Shown here piece after piece: positions 1-10,391 of a stretch of 64,000 nt of DNA; the first letter of the stretch is position 1, and each line of letters starts with the position of its first letter. Source of the stretch: Henricia sp. BOLD:AAB3569 (taxonomy: Eukaryota > Echinodermata > Asteroidea > Spinulosida > Echinasteridae); the NCBI GenBank assembly GCA_037783545.1, contig JBBELK010000297.1, forward strand, positions 1,550,001-1,614,000. Direction: 5' to 3'. Position numbers and translations under genes: made by a program. The notes beneath the pieces were generated by a model, which saw nothing but the letters and a program-made list of their open reading frames with translations, did not search any database and was not told where the DNA came from.

Positions 1-3000
1 CAAGATTCCAGAAGCCTCGAAAGTCATCGCTTAGAAGAGCTTAAGTCAGCTCAACTGGAGGTCACTAAAAGCAAAGAAGAGATTCAGCGATCAGAACAGA
101 AGACCCAGGAACTGAAAGGAAGTGTGGAAGATTTGAAGACGGAAGAAGCCCGTCGCTTAGATGAGCTTAAGTCAGCTCAACTGCAGGTGACGAAAAGCGA
201 AGACGAAATTCAGCGTTTGAAAAAAGATAACGTGGAGCTGAAAGGAGGCTTGGAAGTTTCAAAGAGTATTGAAGCTCATTGCTTGGAAGAGCTTAGTTCG
301 GCTCAACTGGAGATGGTGCAGCTGAATGAGAAGATTGCAAATCTCAAGATGGCGAAAGAAACGGGAGAGAAGAACATGAGCAAAGCCAGAGAGGAGCTTG
401 AGATGCTGGTCCAGGAAGTAACGATCGCCAAACAACAAGCTGAACAACGACAAGAAATCATCAGTACCCTAGAAGACCAACTAAGTACAGAAAATGGGCA
501 TAAATCGCTAGCAGATGATAAAATGCTCCAACAGGTTCGACTCGTACAGGAGCTGCAGTCAACACAGCAGCAGCACGTGAGAGAAGTCTCAGAACTGCAG
601 AAAACTAATAAGAGGCAGTTGGATTATCTGGGTATGGCAGATGGGAAAGTACAGCAACATGTCCAAGCAATCAAGGAGTTGCAGACCAGCAAAGAACAAC
701 TCAAAGATGAAATATCAACCCTCCAAGGTAAAGTAGAAGGGACGTCCTAGGACCTACAAACAAATAGTTGCTTGGATAATAGACTAGTATAGTTTGACAT
801 CAGTTACCAGGTTAACTGGGACAAAACACCTGAACCATCCATTGCTAAAGCACAAGAAAACATTTCACTGTGGAACCTACGTCTATTTTTGTGACACTGT
901 TAAACTGAAACTATTGCTTTGGCAGATCCAGATTTGTAAGGCCCATGAAATTATGTATGTCACATTGTTAGACAGGCAGACACATGGGTAATGCATTTGT
1001 TATTGTTGGTGTCGGAGCAGAGGTGGGTTTTAAACCTGAACAACACCCCCCCCCCCCCCCTTCCTTCATCTCTGGATTCGCACCTGCTTGCACAAGAAAA
1101 TGATGCCGTCATTGATTTTCCTTCATTGGGAAATTCAAAGTTGCATCTCTAAAATATACTTTTTGAAATGATTGTTTTTGACGTTTTCTTATTTAAATCA
1201 CCAGATGAAATTGGCAGAAAGACAACTTTAATGGAAGATCTGAAACAGCAGCGTCATCAAGCGCTTCAAGAGTCGGCATCGACAAAGAAGATTGTCAGTG
1301 ACCTCCAGAAACAGTTCGAAAAAGAACAACGGTATGACGGATGTCTCTTTGCTGACTCTTTGCTGAAATCAAATTAAACTCTTTAGTATAAAGAATATAA
1401 GCATGTCTAGCAGGAAGTTGTGGGTTCAAGTCCCACCTGAGCACGTTATGAAGTTGTTCTAATAGTGACTCAGGAAAGCACTGAGTATACAGTGTTAATA
1501 TTTACGTCGGGTAAAGGCAGACAAACCCTAATTAACATTCAGTTTTCCCGACGCAAGCTAAATCAATTTCTACTTAAATACACTTTTTAAAGACAAAATT
1601 TGATTAACTGTATTATGTACATCCACAGATCCCACAAGGCTGATGTTTATTCACTCAAAGAAGAAAATCAAACTAAGACGGAGGAGTTAAACCATCTTCA
1701 AGCTAGGATGCGATTTGAGACGGACAGCAACCAGAAAGAGCTGAGGATATTACAGGAAGAGGTATGACAATTTAGAGAGTACCCTCTAGATTTAGTACAT
1801 ATGTAAATATGGAAAGGCACCTTTAGTCTGTTGGGAAAGACACACAAATCTAACCGCCGGTATGGCTCCAGCAGCCGATTTCACGAATCCTTACGCACTG
1901 CGTAAGTCGCCTTGCGCAACATTTTATTGCGTAGGCTGCGCAACATTCCTGTGAAAATTACACGCAAGCTATGGGGCTTGCGCCATTTTGCAAAAGTTGC
2001 GCAGCTGCGCACTCTTTCGTGAAATCGGCTGCTGTACCGCTTGAGAACAGCTCACTTAGTGCATGCGGTACCGCTATAAACCGCAGGTACCGCTGTGGGT
2101 ACCGGAGGTTAGATTTATGTGTCTTCCCTTACTGTGACTGTGAAATTTGGTTCCCAATCAGTTGAACACCTATTGCACCATCACACTTGTAAACTCTGTA
2201 TTAAAACATTGTAATCCATTTCCTATTCCACAGCTTGACCATACCAAGCGCCTGTTGGAGTTGCAACCAAACAATGCTGTGCCGCCCCTCATGGCTGAAC
2301 CCCTAATGGGTGATGTTAGTATGGACAGTTTAGACGAGGAACTCAACTTAGCAGAGCTGATCCCTGGATCGAGGGATAGCATATGCTCTACACGCTCAAC
2401 GGAGAGCAACAAGTCACAATGTAAGTACAGCTAGTATAGTCCCTGGTTCTAGGGATAACCTAGCCGAGCTGGTGCCTGGTTCGAGGGATAGCATATGCTC
2501 TACAAGCTCAACGGAGAGCAACAAGTCTCAATGTAAGTACAGCTAATATAGTCCCTGATTCTAGGGATAACCTAGCAGAGCTGGTCCCTGGATCGAGGGA
2601 TAGCATATGCTCTACACGCTCAACGGAGAGCAATAAGTCACAATGTAAGTACAGCTAGTATAGTCCCTGGTTCTAGGGATAACCTAGCCGAGCTGGTGCC
2701 TGGTTCGAGGAATAGCATATGCTTCAATGCATGTACATACTCAACAGGGAGCACCAAATCACTATGTAAGTACAGTTTAAACGGTCATCATGCTTTCAAA
2801 GTTGCACCATGTTTCTACTTGCCATGTGGTTCAGTCCATAAAAATATTGACTAATGTAACTGGGCTGTAATAAGACAGTTTTTGAGAAAATTAGAAACAA
2901 TAGTTCCAAAACAATCTGTGCATCAAATGGTTAAACTTGTTTTTGAAACAATTCACACTTCTTTGGTTGCTCTGTATTAACCCCTTTCGAACATGCGATT

Positions 3001-6000
3001 ACGCCATTTTGGGAGTCAAATAATGCTGAGTCATTGTGGTGGGCGTAACGCGGTTTAATTCACCAATGGGAGCCTCAGTATAGCGCGTTACGCTAGCTAT
3101 GGACATACACAACGCGCACGCACATTGCATCCACAATGACGCGGCATTGTTTGACTCCCAAAATGACGTCATTGGAAAGGGGTCAATAGATGAAAGTGAT
3201 TTATCTGGGATTAATCCTATTTCTGATTACATCACTTACCTTGTTTATATTTCAGGCACATACACCATCGAGATTCACAGCCGGCAAAGCATGTGCAGTA
3301 ATGAGTCTTTAAAGGTAGAGTACATCATTTGCAGTGACCCCAATTTTTTTTTTCACGAGTTGACAAGAAAAACCTTACTAAAAGTGTAGATTACAATTGT
3401 ACCAAACACCACATGAATTTATTTCAGTCCAAAATGTTATTTTGTGTGAGAAATGAACAACTGAAGGTGGTTTTCTAAAGAATCATTTGCAAAAGACTTT
3501 TTTACCATTCGCTCGACACAAAATAAACCATGCATGGATTTTTCAAGTTTTCAAAAGTATTACTGCACCTATGTGGCTGAAATTTCTACAGGGTGGTTTT
3601 ATCAACATGGGCTTCTAATCACGAGTGGAAATAACACCATTTTTAACAGTTTACCAATCATTTGTTCTACCTTTAACCACAACCCAGCTGAGCTCTACTA
3701 AACTATCAACGAGTCAAAAGTCACTGGCCGGAAGCCAGCGGTCACTGGCGTCCAGTCAACAATCCCTAACCTCCAGCCAACGGCGATTGTCTACCAACTC
3801 CAACCTGTCAGACTCCCTCAACCTGAGTCACCTCGGACCATTGTCATTTTCTCGAGCCAGCAATCTGGGCAACGATAATCTTCCTGAGAGCGTATCACAA
3901 ACCATAGATGAGTTGAGTACCGACCAGACCAAGACGCAGTCGCTCAGGACTTCAATGAGGCAGTCTAAGATTAGCAGGAGAACAACGGGTTAGTAGATTC
4001 AATAGACTAATCACAAATTAACCAATTTGAGACCGGTCTGCAAATTCCAGGTTTGATAACGAGGCGCTTTGTGTTAAATGGATCAGTGTGCTACTATTAA
4101 AGGCACAGGCTCATCAGATATGGGTGCGCCAAATTCCTGGCACGAAATACGCAGCTCCGTGTAGCAAAGGCACGGAGCTGCGTATTTCGTGGCACGAATT
4201 TGAGAGACCTTTGATTGGGACCGTCTATCTGAACTCCAGCGTCGTAACACACTCTGCCTGCCTCATCTCCAGACGTCAGTCCTGCTGCGTTCAGCATATT
4301 ATCCCTGACCTTTCCCTCTTTGTGTTGTAACAGGCCGCGCCGGTTTCTGTCTGATAGGAGCATGTGAAGAGGAACCAGAGACCTTTGACTGGGACCGTCT
4401 CTCTGAACTCCAGCGTCGTAACACACTCTGCCGGCCCCATCTCCAGACGTCGTACCCAGTCGAGACCCAGACCAGAGCACCTCGGGACTTCTCAGAAGAT
4501 GGCCTGAGGCAGGGAATGGCCAAAGAGAACTCGGATGAGGAACTCAAAACACGAACTCTCCGCAAACGGAAAAGTGGCGATTTGGAGCCTTTAAAAGACA
4601 TTGCACCCCCTAAGGTTTGTAATCTAATTTCTTGAATTAAAGTTTGTTGACAACGAGAGGAACATCAGTTCCATCTGCCATCAATTTACTAGGCTTGAGT
4701 TCTTAGCACTTTTTAATAAACCATGATTGAAGACTACAGAATAACAAATGGAGTCACTGCCCTTCTCCTCTTGTGCGTAGATGAAAACCCCCAACTCATA
4801 TAATACAATGCAATGCCATCGCTACCGCCGCCAACCGCTTGCGCAACATTTTATTGCGTAGGCTGCGCAACATTCCTGTAAAAATTACACGCAAGCTATG
4901 GGGCTTGCGCCATTTTGCAAAAGTTGCGCAAGCTGCGCACTCTTTCGTGAAATCGGCTGCAGCTGTTAAATAACTTCATTTTGTTTAGCCTTGCTTCGTA
5001 CATTTGTGGTGCCTTCTGTGAAACCAACATTAAAACTTGAGAATGACACAAATGAAGGCACTGACGTTTTTCTTTTATGCACAGATGAAAACGTCCAACT
5101 CGTACCACGGAATGCCACCCCCGCCCCCACCAACTGCCAACACTAAGAGATCTGGATCCCATCAGAATCTAAAGTCAACCACGACTACAAGTCGGCCATT
5201 GACAAGTTCTGGTGCTCTGAAGGTGGGTAAATAGAGCCATTGCATGGCAGCCATGTTAGTGTTTGCAGTGACATGAATTTGTATATTGCCCAAAATCAAA
5301 CCAAAAAACTGTATATGACTGGTTACCAAAGGGAAAAACTTTCACGTCTGTACAGTACTCCAATTTAAAGCTGAATACATTAAAATGTATAGCATGTAAT
5401 GTATCAGTATTGTGGGGCAAACGGCTAAAAGGTTAGATAAAAATTATCTTCCCACAAGTGTGACAACTGGAGCAATAGTCACAGAAAATGTCATATGCAG
5501 CACGATATGTGGCAGAGGGTATCCCCCCCTACCAATGTTCCCCCATTGTGTCTCAAACATCCAAGGTATTTCCAAGGAGTTCCTTTCAGTTTTTAGGGGG
5601 TGTTGGTACATTAACAAAAGGGAAGAGTGTGTTGAGGTATAGGGGCGTCAGGGGGCAGTCCCTTTGCCACATACCGTGCTGGGTATAGCAAATGTCAGTG
5701 GATTTGTTTACTTATTAAAAGGTTTAATGACCAGGGTTCTACCAACTAAAACATTCCAAAATGTATGTTAAAGCTTAGAAGTTGTTCTTTATGAAACTGT
5801 AAAAAACTCGAAATGATTTGGGGTTGATTTTACAGCTCAGATGATATACATGTAACAACAATTATTGGTACATGTAACAGGCTGAATGCCATGTGTTTGT
5901 ATTGTGATTTTCACAGACCAGTACTACAAGTCTGAACAGCACTAGCAGTATCGCCAGTAGCAGCAGTAGTAACAGCAGTCAGTTTAAGAGGGCAGGGATT

Positions 6001-8905
6001 CTAACATCAAGTACAAAGTCTAACAAGAATCGAAAGGCCCCAGGAGGCAAAAAGGCTTCTGCCGTTGAGACACAAAAGGTACGAGTTGGTAGAACAGTAA
6101 ATATAAAAAGGAAAGATGTCATTGATAATGTTGTTTGATTACGCTATAAGTGGCTAATAGGTAGCTGGGTTTGTACACTCCCCATGGAGCTGAGAAGGTT
6201 CAATTAAGAAAATGAGTCACAAGTCGCGCTGGCTAGTAATCTTTTTGCGACCATAAAAAGAAATCTGTGGCATTTCTACGCTCATTAAAATACCTAAACA
6301 CAAAAGAAATTCCAGGCGTAACACAGACATTCTAGGGGGAACACAGACATTCCAGGCGGTATCTGGGCACTGCCAGGAATTTCCATTGTGTTTTGGTATT
6401 TTATTGAGCGTGGATTTGCCGTGGATTTGTCGCAAAAAGAATACTAGCCAGCGCGACTTGTGACTCATTTTCCTAGAGCCCGTCACATATATGCTATTAA
6501 CATGTTATTGATAATGTCGTTTGATTACGCTTGAAGTGGCTAACAGGTAGCTGGGGTTTGTACACTCCCCATGGAGCTGAGAAGGTTCAATTAAGAAATG
6601 CTATTAACATGTCGTTGATAATGTTGTTTGATTACGCTATAAGTGGCTAACATGTAGCTGGGGTTTGTACACTCCCCATGGAACTGAGAAGGTTCAATTA
6701 AGAAATGCTATTAACATGTCATTGATAAGGTTGTTTGATTACGCTATAAGTGGCTAACAGGTAGCTGGGGTTTGTACACTCCCCATGGAGCTGAGAAGGT
6801 GCATTAAGATATGCTATTAACCCTTTTATGCACAGATTGATGCATAGATTGTTTTGGAACTCAGTTGTTAAGCGTCTACTCTGTGTACTAAAGGGTTAAG
6901 GGCCTGTCCAAAATTGTCAACATTTTCACGGTTCTACAAAGCGTAGAAAGGGGGGAGGGGGTTCGATGGTCACGTAGGACTTTACATGCACTGTAAACTG
7001 TTGACATTTCATGATAGTGACAAAAAAATGTCGATAAGTAGTATTTTGGTGGAGGGAGGGGGTCTTGAAAAATACTACGTTCTGTGAAAATGTTGACAAC
7101 TTTGGACGCCCCTAATGGTAAAAGACTAAATGCCAAGTTGTGATTTGCACAGGCCGGTACCACCAGCCTCGACAGCAGCAGCACCAGCAGCAGCACCAGT
7201 AGTAACAGTAGTCAATTTAAGAGACCAGGGATTCTGACATCAAGCACAAAGTCTAAGAAGAGCCAGAAGTCTTTGGTAGGCAAGAAAGCATCTGCCGCTA
7301 AGACACCGAAGGTATGTTGTGGTTTAACAGTTAATAAAAACATCTTATTGAAGATAGGAAGGTTTGGTGCACGTAAAATGTGAATATGAATGTGAAATGC
7401 TTTGAGCACTTGGTCATGATTCTGAAGAGATCTTGGAACAGATGAAAACCAAAACCCACATCTGTAACTTTCATGGCGAGATAGTTATGTTGCTCCGACC
7501 AAGATTCCTGGTCTTCCTGGTATATGACCGGTGCTGAAAGAATTTTGCGTTCACGTGTACTGCCTGTTTGCTGTTTCAACACGATGCATTTTCTATGAGT
7601 CGCGCGCACACGCAGTATGACGCAAGCCATGGAGTACGCGACCGACTGAGAACGAATATTTGAAACACCCCGCCAAGACCAGCAAAACGCATACAGATTT
7701 TCATGTTTTTGGAAAACGTGGTACATTTGACAGAGCAGAAATTTCTTCGGATGAGTTTGTTGATGTCCTTCTTTTGATTTATAATAGTTTCATTCACAGA
7801 ATCGCTCAAAAACAGATCATTTATAGGACCTTTAAAGGAGCGCGTCCAGATCACATTTTTGAGCACCCCCAAATTTCCCATGGGTGTTTGAATAAAATAT
7901 TTTGATACCATATCATTAGGGGAATTCGCATGCTTAAATACAAACAATTCTGCTAAACTGAGAATATAATTCTATTCCTTTGAAATTTAACTTGCGATTT
8001 CAGTCATGAAGCTGCTCATTCTGATTCCACTTCTTTTTCTTATGACAGAAGGCAGATAATCGTCGTGACAGCATCGCGTTTAGCATCGGTTTCTCCCCCA
8101 AGCCACAGTTCAAGCGTCATTCAAACCGTTTGTCACTGATCAAGAAAGCAACCAACAGCCCTAAAGTACAGGCCGCTAGTCCAGGAATCACACCCAGGAA
8201 ATCTAAAAGGGTAGGTCACTGATCCAAAAGGTCCCTTGGGGTCAAGCTGGTCAAAGTCCAGTCTGACCTGGGTCATTAGGTCGCAGGACAAGGGTCATTA
8301 GAAAGCAACCAACAGCCCTAAAGTACAGGCTGCTAGTCCAGGAATCACACCCAGGAAATCTAAAAGGGTAGGTCCACTAGATGTCACTGATCCAAAAGGT
8401 CCCCTGGGGTCAAGCTGGTCAAAGCCCAGTCTGACCCGGGTCATATCTCATTCAGATATGCAGCTTTTCAAATGGGGCCAATTTCATAAAGCTGTTTACC
8501 AGAAAAATTTGTTTGAAGAAAAAAAATGGGTTAGCAGTAGAAATTGTATGTGATGTGTGTCTTACAATTGACTGTTTATCTACTACTCTTTCTTGACAAA
8601 CAATTTGGACTGCTAACAGTTTTTTTTCAAAGCAAATATATTTGTTTAGCTAAACTGCTTGAAAAAATTGGTCCCTGTTCTGACAGTTTGTCGCTGTTAA
8701 GGCTTGTTTATGCAAAGTTAACCAGCTACTGAATAGATGTGTGTATTTCATGTGAATGGTAGGAAAGGGTCCACATCCAAACCCTGCTCTTGGCTTACAG
8801 CAGCTTACAGGCCTTCACACTTATTCATTTGCGGCTTTCGCATAACTTCTTATTATTCTTTTTTGCTTTATACAGAGGTCAATTGCGAAGTGGCTGGGCA
8901 AATAA
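1..8905 (+). CDS. NUMA1: NuMA (nuclear mitotic apparatus protein), 3' part, partial at left edge
   Basis: NuMA bundles spindle-pole microtubules and links cortical LGN/Pins to dynein-dynactin (family knowledge). Predicted exons: 1-727, 1205-1331, 1629-1761, 2234-2420, 3256-3314, 3688-3988, 4334-4614, 5085-5222, 5917-6078, 7153-7311, 8049-8210, 8876-8905. Phases agree at every junction and give 821 codons ending in TAA; the frame is open at base 1, so the start lies upstream. Residues 1 to about 328 are heptad-rich coiled coil. Exon 3688-3988 is serine-rich with SQxSLxS repeats. Exon 4334-4614 encodes CEEEPETFDWDRLSELQRRN, close to the vertebrate LGN-binding motif, then a basic LRKRKS stretch like the family NLS. 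Exon 5085-5222 has a proline run. The tail, with RRDSIAFSI, resembles the vertebrate NuMA tail. Exons 5917-6078 and 7153-7311 are duplicates. Identity is firm; the short exon 3256-3314 and last exon are the least certain. Confidence 0.88.
28..330 (+). repeat. 126-bp tandem repeat within NuMA coiled coil
   Basis: Three successive units of 126 bp (42 residues, six heptads) begin at about bases 28, 154 and 280; the third fades. Each carries a variant of RLEELKSAQLEVTKS. The period keeps both reading frame and heptad register, so the copies lengthen the rod without breaking it. Confidence 0.8.
1870..2034. mobile_element. Short TIR element (MITE) with GCAGCCGATTTCACGAA ends
   Basis: Left end GCAGCCGATTTCACGAA near 1870 is repeated in inverse orientation near 2017-2033. 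The interior holds several TTGCGCAA/TGCGCAAC-like words. A second copy with an intact right end lies at 4838-4962 in a later intron of the same gene. Confidence 0.6.
2345..2801 (+). repeat. 112-bp tandem array of a NuMA exon-intron border
   Basis: The last part of exon 2234-2420 plus its donor (GTAAGTACAG at 2421) and early intron is repeated three more times. Copied donors start at 2533, 2645 and 2766, giving spacings of 112, 112 and 121 bp. The copies have no acceptor. Because 112 is not a multiple of three and TAG follows the first donor, reading through gives no longer ORF, so only the first donor makes the modelled protein. Confidence 0.85.
2980..3183. mobile_element. MITE with ACCCCTTTC... 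inverted ends
   Basis: CATTTTGGGAGTCAAA near 3003 is mirrored by TTTGACTCCCAAAATG near 3150, and ACCCCTTTC by GGAAAGGGGT, giving a fold-back element of about 200 bp in a NuMA intron. No coding capacity. Confidence 0.65.
4099..4202. mobile_element. Partial copy of AAAGGCACAGGCTC fold-back element
   Basis: Starts AAAGGCACAGGCTCATCAG and contains CACGAAATACGCAGCTCCG followed by its inverted copy, ending CGTGGCACGAATTTG; the right TIR is missing. Fuller copies are at 12157-12294 and 42410-42552 and a half copy at 11470-11540. It directly abuts the exon fragment at 4204. Confidence 0.65.
4204..4277 (+). pseudogene. Partial duplicate of the NuMA LGN-binding-like exon
   Basis: This 74-bp stretch is nearly identical to 4378-4451 of exon 4334-4614 and would encode ETFDWDRLSELQRRN. 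It lacks the exon's acceptor and runs into a stop soon after the homology ends (frame ...SAYYP stop). It looks like a decayed copy in the preceding intron. Confidence 0.8.
4747..4838 (+). pseudogene. Decayed duplicate of the start of NuMA exon 5085-5222
   Basis: The intron end plus exon start are copied: an acceptor-like GTGCGTAG at 4773-4780 is followed by ATGAAAACCCCCAACTC, matching exon start ATGAAAACGTCCAACTC at 5085. Homology frays in the proline-run region and stops where another repeat (4838-4962) begins. Confidence 0.65.
4838..4962. mobile_element. Second copy of the 1870-2034 MITE, left end truncated
   Basis: From TTGCGCAACATTTTATTGCG through TTCGTGAAATCGGCTGC the sequence matches 1911-2035 almost base for base. 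The left terminal repeat is missing, and the copy starts exactly where the broken exon copy ends. Confidence 0.7.
5503..5690. mobile_element. MITE of the TGTGGCA...TGCCACA family
   Basis: Begins CACGATATGTGGCAGAGGG and ends CCCTTTGCCACATACCGTG, an inverted pair about 190 bp apart. Related copies lie near 26836-27015, 45868-46030, 46268-46452, 47610-47828 and 60737-60910. Short ORFs inside are not conserved between copies. Confidence 0.7.
6117..6828. repeat. Four-copy tandem repeat of about 107 bp in NuMA intron
   Basis: Units beginning ATTGATAATGTTGTTTGATT start at 6121, 6507, 6613 and 6721. Each contains GTACACTCCCCATGGAGCTG. The long first interval is caused by a transposon at 6210-6471. 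The array lies between the two duplicated exons 5917-6078 and 7153-7311. Confidence 0.8.
6210..6471. mobile_element. MITE inserted in the tandem repeat
   Basis: AAATGAGTCACAAGTCGCGC at the left end is repeated inversely as GCGCGACTTGTGACTCATTT at the right end. The arms continue inward with substitutions for roughly 90 bp. A half copy of the right arm is seen near 37416-37490. Confidence 0.75.
6899..7114. mobile_element. MITE with TTGTCAACATTTTCAC inverted ends
   Basis: GGGCCTGTCCAAAATTGTC... at the left is mirrored by GACAACTTTGGACGCCCC at the right, with TGTTGACATTTCATGA-like words inside. A related partial copy lies at 58730-58885. It sits just before the acceptor of exon 7153-7311. Confidence 0.65.
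7312..8048 (+). other. NuMA intron, no gene seen
   Basis: This intron contains a block near 7430-7480 (words such as ACCAAAACCCACATCTGT) that recurs near 28112-28180 in FHIP1, plus unique AT-rich sequence. Antisense ORFs across 7331-7947 show no recognisable domain or splice structure. Confidence 0.5.
8144..8460 (+). repeat. 157-bp tandem duplication of a NuMA exon end and donor
   Basis: The last 67 bp of exon 8049-8210, its donor GTAGGT and about 90 bp of intron are duplicated. The copy of exon sequence starts at 8301 and keeps GGGTAGGTCC at its donor; the following intron sequence (GATCCAAAAGGTCCC...) is also copied. The copy lacks an acceptor and is therefore not a full exon. Confidence 0.85.
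8474..8730. repeat. Diverged member of the GGGCCAATTTCATAAAGC repeat family
   Basis: Begins GGGGCCAATTTCATAAAGCTG and continues with AAAATTTGTTTG-type words as in the complete copies 13811-14041 and 58485-58706. A clear right terminal repeat is not visible, so the boundary is approximate. Confidence 0.45.
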
Positions 8906-9045
8906 GGACGATTCTAAGTCCTTCACAGCTAGCTGTAGCCACAGTACAACGACATGCATTCAGTCAGGAATATGCTGCTGCACAAGCTAAGTACAACAAC
9001 ATGGAAATACTTTACACAATTAGATAAACGTGGGTTTTATATTAC

Positions 9046-9640
9046 TGGTAAAGCATCTGCCTGGTGTGTCAGAGGTCATAGGGAAATCCTGAGGGAGTAT
9101 ACCACTGTGCCATATAGCTCAGCTAGTAGAGCATCTGCCTGGTGTGTCAGAGGTCTTAGGGAAAACCTGAGGGAGTATACCACTGTGCCTCATAGCTCAG
9201 CTAGTAGAGCATCTGCCTGGTGTGTCAGAGGTCTTAGGGAAAACCTGAGGGAGTATACCACTGTGCCTCATAGCTCAGCTGGTAGAGCATCTGCCCCGTG
9301 TGCCAGAGGTCTGGGGGAATCCTGAGGGAGTATACCACTGTGCCTCATAGCTCAGCTGGTAGAGCATCTCCCTGGTGTGTCAGGGGACTTGGTGGAATCC
9401 TGCGGGAGTATACCACTGTGCCTCATAGCTCAGCTGGTAGAGCATCTGCCTGGTGTGTCAGAGGTCTTGGGGGAATCCTGAGGGAGTATACCACTGTGCC
9501 TCATAGCTCAGCTGGTAGAGCATCTGCCCGGTGTGTCGGAGGACTTGGGGGAAACCTGCGGGAGTATACCACTGTGCCTCATAACTCAACTGGTAGAACA
9601 TCTGTTTGGTGCATCAAATGTTTCAGGTTCAAATTCAGAT
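9046..9640 (+). repeat. Array of about seven 78-bp tRNA-like units
   Basis: TAGCTCAGCTGGTAGAGC, a perfect tRNA D-arm/A-box sequence, recurs with starts at 9115, 9193, 9271, 9348, 9426, 9504 and (as TAACTCAACTGG) 9582, a period of 78 bp with one 77. Each unit has a GCCTCA-type acceptor 5' strand and a TCTG...CAGA anticodon-stem-like segment, but the T-arm has decayed to GGGGGAATCCTG. Only the last unit keeps a box-B-like GGTTCAAATTC followed by ATGAGGA, which pairs with GCCTCAT. Since 78 is a multiple of three, the array produces misleading ORFs. Confidence 0.85.
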
Positions 9641-9943
9641 GAGGACCTTATGATTTCATTTCTGTGCTGATTATGCATCACCATTGCACTTGTTAAGGGC
9701 TGGACATAGATTTTAAGAAAATTACAAATGCAACGAAGCCATATTTGCATTATTCAAAGTCGATTTGAAAGGGCAAAGTTGGTAAAAGATTTATGGGCAT
9801 TCATTTTTTGGTGGTGTTTATATTCATATTTTGTTTTGCTAAAAGCTATTACCTTCGTGTATATTTGTAGCTATAGAAATAAGTAATATTGGAGAAAAAA
9901 ACCAAGCCTGGAAATAGTTTCTCTAGTCTTGTACATATATATG

Positions 9944-10391
9944 GGTAATTCCCAAAATTAGGGGTCCAAAAGTGTGACATGCTTTTTAAGATTTCCAAGT
10001 GTTTTTAATGATTGAAAGCGGTTTCCCAGTAGAAAATAATAATTTTTATTTGAACAAATGCCACTCAAATTTAATGTTTGTGTGTAGATATGGCACCAAG
10101 GTTAATGCAAACTCATTCTACAGCCAATTGTCATTGGCGTAGGTAATCAGGGACACCAAACTCCTATTCAGTACCATGGAACAAATTATAAGCCTTTATG
10201 GTCTTTTGTTTTGAATATTTTTCAAGAATCAGAAAACAAAATATTGAAGAAAATGATGCTGCCCCCTATAATCACAGGCCACAGTCCATTACTGAGAATT
10301 CAAGTTGTCATAAGTGGTGATTTTTGAAGCAGAGAGTGTCGTACGTAACTGGGACACCAAACATTTTGGACCCCTAATTTTGGGAATTACC
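9944..10391. mobile_element. MITE with GGTAATTCCCAAAATTAGGG ends
   Basis: GGTAATTCCCAAAATTAGGG at the left end is matched inversely by CCCTAATTTTGGGAATTACC at the right end, with further pairing (GTCCAAAA / TTTTGGAC) inward. The element of about 450 bp has no coding capacity. Confidence 0.8.

Noticed and set aside
4097..4601. Overlapping antisense ORFs opposite a NuMA exon
   Set aside because: Shadow of exon 4334-4614 and its partial copy; no independent support.
7331..7947. Antisense ORFs of 123-131 residues in a NuMA intron
   Set aside because: Mutually overlapping, AT-rich, no domain, no splice partners.
8954..9642. ORFs with 26-residue SAWCVRGL.EILREYTTVP repeats
   Set aside because: They arise only because the 78-bp tRNA-like unit is a multiple of three; no start context, splice sites or family match.
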